Below are positions 10,146 to 22,406 of a stretch of 64,000 nt of DNA, piece by piece. The DNA is from Cryptomeria japonica (taxonomy: Eukaryota > Streptophyta > Pinopsida > Cupressales > Cupressaceae): contig NC_081407.1 of the NCBI RefSeq assembly GCF_030272615.1, forward strand, positions 141,426,897 through 141,490,896, given 5' to 3'. The notes under the pieces were generated by a model. That model made no database searches, had not been told where the DNA came from, and saw only the letters and a list, made by a program, of their open reading frames with translations. The position numbers were made by a program, and so were the translations under genes. How positions within the stretch are numbered: the first letter of the stretch is position 1; every line of letters begins with the position of its first letter.

Positions 10146-13100
10146 CTTGAGGCTGAACTGGATGCAAAAGCTTATCTATTTTCTGTTATAAATTAACCTA
10201 CACATACAAAGTGAAAGAACAAGATATTAAATTTTTTAACAAGATATTAAATTTTTAATAAAAAAACAACTCAAGTTAGTTTAAATCAATATAGATTAGT
10301 TTAAAACTCTCATTTTGGAGGTGGAGGAGTTCTTATGCTTGTGCATAGGATCTCATTTTGGAGTGCCAGTTGCTGATTTCAGACATCATTGTAAACCTGT
10401 CATATGTTGTAGGATCTGGGTATGTTTGCGTTTTCATTTCAAAGCTATTTGGCTATCTGTGTATTCATAGTTTAACTGTTATTCTGGTGTCCAAATTCTG
10501 TGTTAGATTAGAAAGTTATCTCCAGTTGTGGGCATTTCAAATTTTGAGCTTTATGTGTTATTTTCATTGAATATTACTGCAAGTATTATCTATTTCCGCA
10601 TTGTGGTTTTATCATCAAAAACTTCACATCAAACGTTCAGATGACAAACATAAATCAGAAAAAGTAAAAAAAAAGTAGGGTGGTTATTACGTAATGGCTG
10701 GAGATACTTCAGTATCTGTCAAGGGGACATAAGTGACATTATTTAATCCTGTAAACTGATTGTTGGATATATGAGTTACTTTTAAGATTGCATCAGTGGC
10801 TTGTGAGTAACCTCAATTCAGCTTTGCATCAGTTAATGAGAAAGTTCAAACCCATCAGCAACCCATGGTTAACCTTAACTGAGCCATATATTTCTTATCA
10901 TCATGCATGACTTTGAGTGAGGATCTCATGATTCAGACTTCACAGCATAGGTAGAATTTATGCTTTAAGTGGCTGTTTATGGCACCCTATTTCATCATAA
11001 TCATTCAATTACAGAAGCCAGAATTCTTTGCTAAGTCTGTTTGAATAAACCCAACATTTAAACTGGTCTAATTCCTTGTCCAAACAGCAATGGTACACTC
11101 AACAGGGAGTTCTTGGTAACCACAGATGATCTTCAGTAAATGCTGCAATTTTTGTTGATCTACCTCCTTGAAGAGGTCAAACAAAAGTCAATGTAGCATC
11201 CAAATTCATCGGTAAGCACTTGGTAGAATTGTAGATAATACAGGCAGCTGCACTAATACTAGAGGTACAGTCTGCTTCAAGATTCCTTTTCTGTGCTTGG
11301 AATTTCCAGTGGTCATTGGAGAGAACATTTACATTGAATGATGTGAGTATGGCACTCATTCACTATATGATATATCTATATGGAAATGCAAGGAAAAGTA
11401 GTGTTTTTACGATTCTGATCTCCCTAGTCAGCATGAAGGGTGTGACAATTGCATTCACGTTTGCCAAATCAGACGAGAGGGGATTTTAGATTATTTCTAT
11501 TTTGATTTTTTTTTTGGAAAATTAAATGACATTCTTGTAGTTAATAGATTTTATGAACTTCCTTTGCGAATAGTGATGTCATCAACCTCTTCTTGATCTA
11601 ATTTGTACTCTATGTTCAGTTTCAGGCCTCAGGTTTTCTTCTAGTACTTAGTCACATAGTTGATTGTCTACTTTCAAAGTGAAGTCATACTTGAGGCCAT
11701 TGAAAATTCAAAATAATTACATTCCAACTAGGAATTGATTACAGTGTTTATTTGGACATTCTCATGAGAGACCTGAGGTAAGCAAAACCTTGTAAGGTAG
11801 AATCCAAAGGAATGCCATCTAACCCCATAATGCTCCATCAACTAAACCAAAGATACTGAAACTAAAATCTAGGCATCTAAGCATACATTAACTTCTTGGC
11901 ATTTGTAATTCCAATATGAGGAAATGGATACAACCTTTGTAAAATTCCTAACTGGGTTTTGCTAACAAACAGGATATAATCTGGTCATAGTAGAAGATTG
12001 CCTGTGCAGTAAAACTTATAGAGGTAATAACATCTTAAACAACATTCCTTATGTAGTATTTGCATTGACTTTAGAAATCATCGTTAAATATATAACAACT
12101 AGTGCAGACACTGTGGAAATGGAAATCAATTCATCTTTTCAAGAGACAGAGGTAAGATTGGTGATATAATGCACCTGGCTGTAACGTCACGTTGAACAGG
12201 ATATATGTTGCTGGGACTCTGTAATTTATCGGACCCTACGATACCACTTCCCATATGACAATCTCTGTCAAATTACCGTGGTTCTGTTCTGATGCCTGCG
12301 CAAAGGAAATTCATACCCGCGGATCCAGTGGTGCGCACAAAGGAGGAAGTGATGCTTGGTTCTCGTCTCTCGCTGTAGACCCTGGAGTTCCACAAACTCT
12401 GCGTTGGAATACACACCGCTGGTCTTACTTTCCCACAGTCCCGATGTGTTATACCGCACGGTGAGAGACACAAGCCGTCGGTTTACTCTCCCACAGTCCC
12501 GTTATGTTATAATGGCCTGTGTAATATACACACCGCAGGATTTATTCCTTGCTTCCGCCAAAATACACGTTCGCCCTGTTGGTTCACGCAGTGCGGAGGA
12601 AACTCGTCGTAGCCTAGCCTATACCTGATATCGGGTTTACAGCAATGAACAGTGGCTTTCGGATGAGTTCGTATCAATTCGATTCCAATAGGCCAGTAAC
12701 AAATGGCAAAAGGAATGATTCAACAATGTTGATATCACATGGATATTCAACCTTCACTTCCAGGTATTCTGTTTTATCAAAAAAAATCTCATGTCCCTTC
12801 TCTCGGATGCTATCATCCTTTTATTATCAACAATTGGTTAGGAATCCCGTACTAGTTAGGACTAGTTACGGTGTTAAATAAAATTAAAGACATTCTTGTA
12901 AATATGAATTATTTATATAAATGAAGGGGAAATTTATATAAAATAATTAATATATTTTTATTCTTTCCTTTTATTGTTTATTAGGGGACATGACAACTTT
13001 GAAATTAAAGCATTTTAAAATTTTAACAGTACAGAGACCATTTACAAAACCATTAGAAAATAAATGGCTTTGGCTAGACAATGATTGAAAAATTACCTAG

Positions 13101-13373
13101 GTTGGAGTCATCTGTAGCTATATGCTATACACTTGCCATGATTTTTTCTCCTTAACAAATTAGCATTTAGATAGATCAATTTCATAAGTTTAATTGAATT
13201 GACATGTTCAGAAGGCATACCTTTTTCTCTTTTAGTTGAGTCAGATATTTGCATAAAATGTTAGTGGACATGTAATGCCATGCTGATTTTTTAAAAATAT
13301 CAAATAGTTTGAGCATAAGTGCAGGCAAAGCTCTATATGCATTTTAACTTTTTTTGTTTGTTATTTGATACAG
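10146..13373. other. No recognised gene; upstream of the CBL exons
   Basis: Mostly AT-rich DNA without convincing coding or terminal repeats. The CBL exons that should precede the 53-nt exon (those coding the first EF hands) were looked for and not seen. A less AT-rich patch at 12180-12640 carries short repeats, listed separately. Confidence 0.5.
12407..12540. repeat. Short direct repeats in a GC-richer patch
   Basis: TTTCCCACAGTCCCGATGTGTTATA (near 12430) recurs near 12490 as CTCCCACAGTCCCGTTATGTTATA, about 60 bp apart. ATACACACCGC followed by TGG or AGG occurs near 12410 and 12527. The patch has several CpG sites, unlike its AT-rich surroundings. It may be an old gene fragment or promoter; no product is recognisable. 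Confidence 0.5.
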
Positions 13374-13426
13374 TTTCTTTCAAACTATATGACCTCAAGC
13401 AACAAGAATTTATTGAGAGACAAGAG
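13374..13426 (+). CDS. CBL: Calcineurin B-like protein, internal exon (53 nt)
   Basis: Bounded by TTTGATACAG/ and /GTATGG splice signals, the exon codes SFKLYDLKQQEFIERQE after two leading bases. This is the well-known CBL stretch between EF hands (plant consensus SFQLYDLKQQGFIERQE). CBL proteins are calcium sensors that bind and activate CIPK kinases at membranes. Fifty-three nucleotides is the usual size of this exon in plant CBL genes, and its reading phase fits the exon at 23770. It has no stop or indel. Which CBL paralogue it is cannot be told from 17 residues. Confidence 0.85.
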
Positions 13427-13560
13427 GTATGGATATCACTGTCAGTAGCTATCCAATTAGTAAAAGACAAATTTATGTTAAATACAATGGTGAGAATGAA
13501 TCATTTCCCATTCGGAAAGAAGGAATATATTAATATCCACAAATGTCCAAAAATCAATAT

Positions 13561-13784
13561 GTAGAACTGGAATGTACAGCAGGTGCCAGGTATAATAGCA
13601 AAGGACTAGGACCGTACAAAAGACCTTAGACAAAAAGCAAACAGAAACAGGCTAACCAAAAAAAGGGAAATGGATATGTGGGACTGGAATGTATAGCAGG
13701 TGCCAGGTATAATAGCAAAAGACTCGGATCATAAAAAAGACCCTAGACAAAAAGTAAACAGAAACAGGCTAACCAAAAAAAGGG
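13561..13784. repeat. 117-bp direct duplication
   Basis: Two adjacent copies (13561-13677 and 13678-13784), starting GTAGAACTGGAATGTA and GTGGGACTGGAATGTA and ending AACCAAAAAAAGGG, differ at only a few bases. It is a local tandem duplication without coding content. Confidence 0.85.
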
Positions 13785-14436
13785 CACACCCGCAATCAAT
13801 TACAATAATAAAAGAGGAGGGGGAGACCCCATAAGGTAATATATAGAAGAAGACCATTTAGGTGAGCAACTAAAATCCTCAAGTGCCTATCCTTTTGGAG
13901 GCTTACGTTTGACTTTAGAATGTTATGCCAAGAATTTTTGCATTTCCATACGCTTTTCTGAATTCAAGAATGATTACATAATGGCATTAGCCAAGACATA
14001 CCATGCCAGTTTTCTCACAGTTGAGATGAAACATTGTCGAATACTTTTAATGCTTGAGCAATATCATAGTATTTAAAAACATCCAACCTTTACCAAAGTG
14101 ATGGGCTTTACTGTTATATTATATATTAATAAGGCATATGAATTAGTATTGATTTCACATTGGCACATTGGTGGTTTGCCACAGCAGTCAAATTAGGAGC
14201 TTTGTTTATTTTGTTGAGATTTTGCTCGTGTTTGCCCATGTAGGTTGTTTTACAGATAGGTACAAATAGAATGGAATAGTTCTGCATGTTTTGTATCACT
14301 CTCTAGTATGGTATCACTGCAGATCCCTTTGTTTTACTTTTTACTTTTTAACTGTAGCATTTCTGCACTTGTGAGTGTTTAGAAGACATCGGGCAGAGGA
14401 GTTAGGTCTATTTAATGTTTAGTTGTTATTTATGAC
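13785..14436. other. Intron sequence, nothing recognised
   Basis: AT-rich intronic DNA with no coding, RNA or repeat structure that I can support. Confidence 0.4.
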
Positions 14437-15637
14437 TGCACAGCTACGTTACCCTGAGTTTCCAGGATGGGGACGGCAGGGGATGGGGAGATGCGTTTCC
14501 AGGACGGCAATTTTTTTGCCAATTTTGGGGATCACAGGGGATGGCTATATAAAATGTAGGTAAAATTGAAAATATATAGGGAAGTTTTAAATATTCATAT
14601 GAAAACATGGATAAAGCATGTATATATACATTATATGACCTTAACATATCTTTTGATGCCCTTGTTTGACCACCAACATTGATGGTATTGATAAGTGTAC
14701 ACTAGCTGTTCCCATTGATGTTCATTTCCAGAGCAAGCATGTAAGTTTGAAGGAGTATGAGTGGTTTCCAGCCTGAAAAGTATGGCCCAGTAGAGGTTGT
14801 ACCTCTTGTTGATCTGGCATGATTTTCTGGGTATGATTCCTTGCATTTCTTGGCCCCTTTGTTGCTGTTTGGTGGTGCTGGTTGTGCATGTTGCTGCTAT
14901 GTAATGTTGGGAGGTGTTCTTTGATGTTTTGGGAAGGTGTTTGATGAATTTTGTAGCTGTTTTGACCTGCACACATCAAACATGCAATTAAGTTTGAGCT
15001 TTGCAGTGGTTTCCAAACTCAACATTGATCATTCCAGCACTTGTTTGCAAGTAGTTCATTGTTTCTTTCTGGTTGGGGGATATTTTTGTAGTATTCTATT
15101 ACTATTATGAACTACAATTGCTTCTTTGTGCACTACCACGTTCTGGGTGTTTGTGAAATTGATTATCGAGCTGTTGTTCAGGACCTGTTTACCCTTATAT
15201 CAGTGAAAAGTCCAATGTTGCAGACCTGCAACTACTTTTGTACACACTACCAAGTTCTGAGTGTCATGAAATTTCTTAACAGGCGGCTGCTCATTATTTC
15301 TAAGTGCTTTTTGGCAGTGATTCAGACATGTTTACCCCTCATATCAGTGAAAAATCCAGCATTGCAGACCTATAATCACTTTCACATGCATTGCCAAGTT
15401 CCGGGTGTTTGTGAAATTGAGTTTTTCTTGCTGCCCAGATCTGTTGCAGCACCTATCCCAATGTTTTCCAGGCTTGTTTTAGTTAGAACTGACATATGCA
15501 GTTAAATGTGTATGAAATTTATCAAGCACTTATGCACTATTGCTGAGGTGTGGGAGCCCACAAAAAGAAATGTCCCTAGGATGGGGATGGGGGATTTAGG
15601 CCCAGGGATGCATCCCCAGGTAATGTAGCTGCACAGC
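14437..15637. mobile_element. Non-autonomous DNA-transposon-like unit
   Basis: The ends are inverted copies: left TGCACAGCTACGTTACC, right (reverse complement) TGTGCAGCTACATTACC, each followed by GGATGGGGA-type G-rich subterminal sequence. The interior, about 1.2 kb, codes for nothing recognisable. A clean 8-bp duplication is not visible, so the hAT assignment is only suggested by the end structure. Confidence 0.4.
15107..15440. repeat. Three imperfect copies of a 115-140-bp repeat
   Basis: A block ending in CACTACCAAGTTCTGAGTG (variants CACTACCACGTTCTGGGTG, CATTGCCAAGTTCCGGGTG) near 15130, 15246 and 15388 is preceded each time by ATATCAGTGAAAA and GCAGACCTGCAAC-like text. They lie inside the unit at 14437-15637. 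Confidence 0.65.
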
Positions 15638-15843
15638 AAAAAGTAAAAAATGGCAGTTTGAAGTTTTGGCACTGTAACATGGAGAGGTATGAGACACAAC
15701 AGTGTGAAAGAATAACACTTGAGAAATATTTAAACAAAAAAATCCTTGGGTGTGCAGCTTTGAAGAAAACCAAGAAGATTTCTACTGAGGTAATAACAAC
15801 CCCAGTTCTTTTATTTTTATTTTTGCCAATAAAACTGTAAACA

Positions 15844-16740
15844 TCAACAAGTACATAACAAACAGAGGTTCACTGCTGTCATAAACTGATGCAAATATTC
15901 AATGGTCATACAACTGTAGTTACAAGATGCTGATGAATAATCATTCCAAAGTCTGCTATTACATGATATAAATATAAAAATGAAGCATCCACACAAAATA
16001 CCTTGAAAGTAGAGATGAAAATGAGTGTTGCAGGTCTGGAATGTCATGTAGGAACAGTTGCAGGCTTTCTGTTCATGATTTGCAGGTCATGACAGCTATG
16101 AAAATGCATTGAAACCCCTCCCAATCAGGATGAAACAGCCCCCAGCGGTAGAAATCAGAAACACATACACCCAGCACTATAAAATAGTCCTAGAATGCAA
16201 GTAAGCAGCTACAGGTTTGATAACACCTGGAAGATATGTTGCAGGTCTGGAACGTTACTATTGCAAGTCCAAACAACTCCTTTAAACCTCAAAATACTCA
16301 CTCCATGCAACCATGTTCACCTCCAAACAATACCAAATAACATGACATAGAATCAGCAATACCAAACGGCCTTTAAATGGCAAAGGAGAGTCAGTTTGCA
16401 AGTCTGTTATTACCTTCCATCTCCGCAGCAAGCACTCTGAGTTGTATGGCTTCGATATGATCCCAACAGCTAGAAAACCACTCCCAAACTCTTGCAAAAT
16501 ACATTCAATATCCAAGGCACCACCAAACAGCCATTAGAAGCCCCTCAAAGGAAAGTTGTTTGCTCCTAGGTTCCCACACCATGCTCAGGAGTCCTTGTTT
16601 TATGGTACGGCCTCCCTGATAAATTGTTAAATCTACAAATAATCTCAAAGAACTCTTCAAATGAGTCACCCAAGTAATGCAGATTACAATATTCATAACC
16701 TTGAATATTTTCATACCCTATAAAACAATCTTTCCCAGCA
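15844..16740. repeat. Degenerate repeats with a TTGCAGGTCTGGAA motif
   Basis: GTTGCAGGTCTGGAATGTCA (16037) and GTTGCAGGTCTGGAACGTTA (16238), with weaker copies nearby, are the reverse complement of the CAGACCTGCAAC motif at 15222 and 15365. The stretch therefore looks like an inverted, diverged relative of the neighbouring unit. No coding content. Confidence 0.35.
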
Positions 16741-17034
16741 AATATAGATGGTACGGTCAGGTAATGAACACCAAACCTTCAAACTGAATGACTAGCCAGT
16801 AGGAAATTTTAGAGTTGCCCAAAATTTTCAACGAAACTCTGTAAAACTGTAGCAGCAAAAATCATTCGGGTAAAAAATCTGCAAACCAAAAGTATAAGAA
16901 TTTTTGAAAAAATCTGGAAAAAGTTGTGAAAAAGTCGGATTTAACAAAAAAACATAAACGATTGTAGATAAAGAGAAAAACTACTATTTCTTAAAACTTT
17001 AAGGCATTTCTATAGCATAGAGATGTAGAGAGTA

Positions 17035-17848
17035 TAGTTACAAGACTTGCCGAGTCCCGAGGCGGGTCACCCTTGCCGAGGCCAAGCGCCTTTGGACTTG
17101 GACTTGTCGAGTCTGGCTGGGTCTTGGCAGACTCGCCGAGTCCTGAAGCCTGGACCCTACAAGGGGCTGCCCCTTGATCCCATCTTGGGGGTGTTGCCCC
17201 CAAACCCCTGTTGAATAATTTGGGGGGAAATTACGCCAATAAAAGGGGGAAAATTTAACCTCTGAGTTTGATTAGGCTCCATATAACAACAATGGATGAG
17301 GATGTTGATGTCATTGAGGCTGAGCCTAAACCTGAGCCTGAGAGATAGGCAGATATCATGGTTGCAGAATGTTCCAGGATCTATCTTAGGTGCACACGTA
17401 GGACGGTTGTGGGGTCGAGTGCAATGATCACTGATATTGGCTCCTCTGAGCCTTAGACTTCTAGGCTCTAGTTTTTATGTTGAACTTGATATATGTTTTG
17501 AACTTTTGATGACATGGATTTCATATTCTATGAATTTTGTAGACATTTGACACTATCTATATTTCTAATGTGTTATTTAGTTACTTCCTTCAGCATAAGC
17601 CTAAAATTTGCATTTATACTTATGTGATCAATGTAAACTTGTGTATGTGCTTCTATTTGATGAGATTATTGTGTCTTTAATGTTTATTTATTAAAAAATG
17701 CATGAAAGAAGTTTTAAATTGTTAAAAATCTTTGAATTTCTTGGGTTTTTCAATTTGCCGAGTCTCGGCCGAGTCTCGGCGCCGAGTCCGAGTCCGAGTA
17801 AAAAATCAGCTTGCTGAGTCCAAGGCGAGTCCGAGTCTTATAACTTTG
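17035..17848. mobile_element. TIR element rich in CGAGTC motifs
   Basis: GTAGAGAGTA flanks both sides (17025-17034 and 17849-17858). The ends are inverted: TAGTTACAAGACT at the left and, in reverse complement, AAAGTTATAAGACT at the right. Both subterminal regions are packed with GACTCGG/CCGAGTC words. A short acidic frame (MDEDVDVIEAEPKPEPE, near 17292) resembles the acidic C-terminal tails of plant hAT transposases, so this may be a deletion derivative. The 9-10-bp duplication would also fit a Mutator-like element. Confidence 0.6.
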
Positions 17849-17858
17849 GTAGAGAGTA

Positions 17859-20527
17859 AATAAAATTGAGAGTTTAACCAATGAATGTAAAAAATAGCAT
17901 TCATAAACAATAGGATTATTTTCAAGAAATATAACAGTTGGCAGTTTTAGCAGCTACATAGGGAACCCCTTGTTGCAGAAGCAATGGAAGCTAATATATC
18001 ACATTTGGTGCCTTCATCTTGGGTATCAACATTATTTCTGAAAATATTTTAATTGAAATGAATATGAAAACCTAAATAGCAGTAGTTATTTGTAAGACAT
18101 ACACTTCTAGAACTTCTAGAAGCTTGGAATATTTACTATTCTTGACAAATGACTAAAATGGGTGAATGGGCAATAAAAATACATCGAGCTAAAGTAGACA
18201 AGAGGAGTGTTCAAGATTCACCAGTGAACTATAAAAGAAAAAGTAGAAAATCAGAAAATATTTCACCCATGGCATCGAGAATGCAACCCATGTATGCTGT
18301 ACTATTCTCAACCATCTGTCAGTGAAGGATATCCCAAAAAAAAAGTCCAAAATGTTATCCGAAAAATGACCTGGGCTAAGGGAGCTAGTGACAGCAATAA
18401 TTTATACTTGGTTTATCTCTATGAAGAGGGCTCATAAACAATCATTTTATTTTTTTAAGTCATCTTATTTCACTCAAACAAACATATCGTCTCAGGCTCT
18501 CAGCTAATCAGCGTAAGTTTTCAATTCTAAACCTTACAATTTATTTAGTTTTTGAATGGTACAGAATCTACAGTTGGCTGTCTACCCCAACTCGATATTG
18601 TCTACAAAACCAATTAATAACTATTATAGGAGTCCAGATATGGGAGAGAGCGTTAATTTCTTTGTGGATGCTGCTACTACCATGGAAATAATTCTTTTGT
18701 TGCACTTAGGGAGAGAATATGAAAGTCCAATTATTTGTGATTGTTTGTTTCCTTTTGCAATGGTTATAGTATTTGGCACAATTACACATTATACTTAATT
18801 AAGCAGTGAGAAATAATAAATAAACTCTCATAGGCCCTCTGATCCATTTTTCCCTCAAGTACAGCAAAGTTAACTCAACTTATTTTATTCACGAGATAAA
18901 TATTTCCATGGCTTTTTTTAATATTTAAGTGCTGTGCTTGTTCATGCAGCTATATTGAAAGCAAGCCTCATCATTGGCACCCAAAGTATAGCTTGTTTAT
19001 TAAGGAGATTGAGAACATTAATGACGTGTGAGTGAGCCATTGCCTTAGACATACAATTAATTATCAGAACTTAGACAAGAAATCAAATGGAAGATTTGAT
19101 TTACTACTGAGAATGAAAGAAATATTTGAGGAACTTATAATCGAGTATCACCTTTTGCCTCAAGAAGTGCATGTTAGGGTTACCTATAAGTGGCAACCAA
19201 AGAATCAATAGTTATTTGACCTCTCATCATGCACATATCACATAAATGTTTAACCTCTCGTTGCGCTTTTCTCCTTTCGTCGCACCTTCTTTCCTTCCAT
19301 CGCATGGCCAGATTTACAACATTTCATAGGTTTTTCTAGAGTTTTGCGGGTCTTTTTTTTTGCATGTTTTTACTGTGATTTTTTCCCATTTTCTGGGATT
19401 ATTATGTGATTTTAATGTGATTTAAATGCGAAAAATTGTAGACACTCTGGTCAATGTTTTTTTTTGCAAACTGCAATTACTTTGTGGAAAAAATTACCTC
19501 TCTTCATGATTTGTGATTAATCGGATATAATTGTGATTTTTTGTAGACTATTGCTTTTTTGTGTAAAACATCAGAAACTTTACCCCAAAATGAAAATACA
19601 ATCAGCAGAATAGTGATCTTTGAGTAGAGCCACTTGAACATAGCTAGGGATTATCTTTCAAATCCAAAACAAGCAATCGAATGTGGTTTGCGTCATCAAA
19701 TGATCTTTGGAAGAATTTGTAGGTTCAATTTGAGAGCATAATGGTATGCGTAATCTTCAGACTTCAACATATGAACAAATGACCCCTTGATCTTTTCTTA
19801 TAGCTTTTTGGAGGGAATTTGTAATTTAAAATTATAATAATTCCTTTTCCCTCAAAAATGATTTTTTGAAATAATAATAGCATTTCTTGTGTAAAAGTCC
19901 CCTTAACTAGGTATCCAACGTTTAAACACTTCATTACCTTTCCAATGAGCTATTACACTAAGTAGTCCCGACTCCTTTTATTATTTCTCAACATTAGACC
20001 ACATTAGTGAAATATTAATTAATTATTTAATAACTCACCCAAGTTGCAGAAAGAACTAAAAATAGATCATAATTGAACTCTAATCGCATTGGGATGATAT
20101 CGAAGATGTAGGATGATGATCAAAGCCAACCGAGTGACTTACTAAAAATAGACATGCTCTCCAAGAAGTTTGGAGAACACCCCAAGAGACTGAATACACT
20201 CTCGAAAGTGTCATTGTGATCCATAATGCTAACTGAGCTCAATGCCACCAACAAAAACCTATAAATATTGAACTTGCATCCTCCAAGAAGTTTGGAGTTC
20301 TCCTCAACACCTAGAAGCTTATGAGAAAACTCAAAAACTTTCCTTATTTTGGATTTCTACAACAATTATGTTTTTCCATCAACACTTATATTAATAGTGC
20401 ATACCTTTAATCAACATTTTGTAACAATAGATAGAATTCTATTTTGGCATGATTATGTGTGAGCTAAGATTGTAACACTAGATGATAGTATCGCTAGTGA
20501 GTTGCTCTTGTTAATTGCTGATACTTA
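17859..20527. other. Intron sequence, nothing recognised
   Basis: AT-rich intronic sequence. I see no transposase, gag or pol motifs and no clear terminal repeats. Short frames such as 18556-18798 have no recognisable motif. Confidence 0.4.
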
Positions 20528-20722
20528 CCCCACTAAATAAGTGGAAGAGTTGTTAATGTTTTTGTTCTCACTCACCACTAGATAAGTGGAAGATTCTTGC
20601 TTTCATTTTCAGTATTATATAAAGTTTCCCACTAAATAAGTGGAAGTACCTTTGTAATTTCCATTGAATAAGTGGATGTTTACTTCTTTTAGTACTAATG
20701 TACTTTAGTGAATAAGTGGTTT
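20528..20722. repeat. Array of CCACTAAATAAGTGG palindromes
   Basis: Five copies occur in under 200 bp: CCACTAAATAAGTGG (about 20529), CCACTAGATAAGTGG (20573), CCACTAAATAAGTGG (20629), CCATTGAATAAGTGG (20668) and a half-decayed AGTGAATAAGTGG (20707). Each is followed by AAG or AT. Spacers differ in sequence and length (about 30-45 bp). Confidence 0.8.
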
Positions 20723-21628
20723 TGGTTGGCTTGCCACCTAGTGCTTTCCTTTCAATTGTATTGAAGTTTACTTATAATCTTGACAACATATGCTCTCACC
20801 TTGCCCATCTTGGGATCTTGGTGATCAAAAGTGGAAAGGAAGTTGCTCATATCTCAATTCCAATTGCAATATGTTTTCAAAAAAATTCTAGGGTGCTTAT
20901 TACATAATAAACATTCAAGCAATATTGTTTAATGCCCTTTTTTGAACTAAATGAAGTTAGAGGACTCAAAATTTATTTTATTCCCTATAGGCTAAAAAGG
21001 CGATTTAACAAAGGAATAATGTAATAACAATTTATTAAAGTGTCTAAAAGGTACTTTAAGTTATAGCTTTGAAAATGTGACAATCTATTACCTATTAAAT
21101 GGGGCCAAAAAGAAAATAAAAATTATAGAGTGACAATATGGTGAATATTCAATTAAAAGAAATATTAATTACCAGAAAAGGTAATTAATAATTATAAATG
21201 AGAAAAATGAATGAATATTCAAATAAAAATAAATTTAAATTACTTTTATTGTTGGATGGAAAAAGAATTAAAAAAGAAATCGTTGGGAAAAGGCATTCAC
21301 TTTATTCCATATCAATTTTCAAAAACCCTTGTAGAATTGTCTAGGGTTTAGCTTATATCGTGAGGATGAAAACCCTCACAATTTATCTAGGAATCTGAAT
21401 TGGAAGACAAAAATCTTATGGTAATCATTGTCGGCTTCATACAAGGGTCAACTTTGATCTTTTAGGGAATTACAAGTTATACAAATTTAGCAATTCTGGA
21501 AATACAAAAAAGAATATTTATCTATATTCTTTTAATAATCAGTTTTTTTTTTTTTTTTTTTGACAAATTGCTACCATGGGGGTAGCACCCTTTTTCATCA
21601 AAGCACAAAGAAAATAGTTACATAAACA

Positions 21629-22185
21629 TCAACAGAGAGAGAAAGCCAGGATTCTGATGTCCTCAATGACCTCCTGGGATCTCTCCAGCTGTTCAGGAGT
21701 GAACAACTTCTCATTCTCACTGATCATATATTCGTAGGTCTCCATATTATTCATCCTTAGGTAATCCCGCACAACAACAATAGTGTCTTTCATGTCCCTG
21801 TTCTTTAAGGATGCCTCAATGTGGAAGGAGTCCACAACCAGGCCCTCAAACGACTCTATTTTCAGCTTCTTTAGTGCCTTCACTGCTGGTTCTTGTAGCC
21901 TCGGAGTAACCAGGCATCTCACACCCTTTTCAGTCATGGTGTGATCCCCAGTGGTCCGAGTGATGTTGTAAACAAAACGCTCCAAGAATTCACCATTGTG
22001 GACATGAGGCCGACAAGCGCCTTCTCCCCGATTATGTTGCGTATCACTCCCTTCTCGATGTCACCACTGAAGTCAAAGATCTCCTTCAAACATTCCCCCA
22101 CAGACTTCGGCGAGCACTTGCATTCCCATTCCAGAATGGAGATAAACTCCATCTCCTCCACTATGGTTTCAGAAAACCACGCCAT
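21629..22185 (-). pseudogene. Unrecognised ORF between LINE RNase H and poly(A)
   Basis: A start at 22185 (MAWFSETIVEEMEF) opens a frame that changes near 21980 and continues through WERFVYNITRTTGDHT to a stop at 21629, about 185 residues in all. It is charged, mostly helical in composition, with PEAVKAL-like and ERSQEVIEDI stretches. I do not recognise a family. It could be an extra LINE product, a captured host sequence, or chance. The frame break marks it as inactive. Confidence 0.4.
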
Positions 22186-22406
22186 TCACCTTGTGCAAAA
22201 TACTTTTGTTAGTCTCCTTAGCAACCAACCTTAATTGACACCTTCCAAATCTCATTGAATCCCATCGAATCCCGAAGGAAAAGATTTCAGGGACATGTAT
22301 GCTCTATGTGGATTCTTCTTGTGAAATCTTTAATATTTTTCCCTGCAATCTCTGCAGTGGAAAATAATCAATTCCTTTTCATTTCAGTTCATTGCAGTGG
22401 TGGCGT

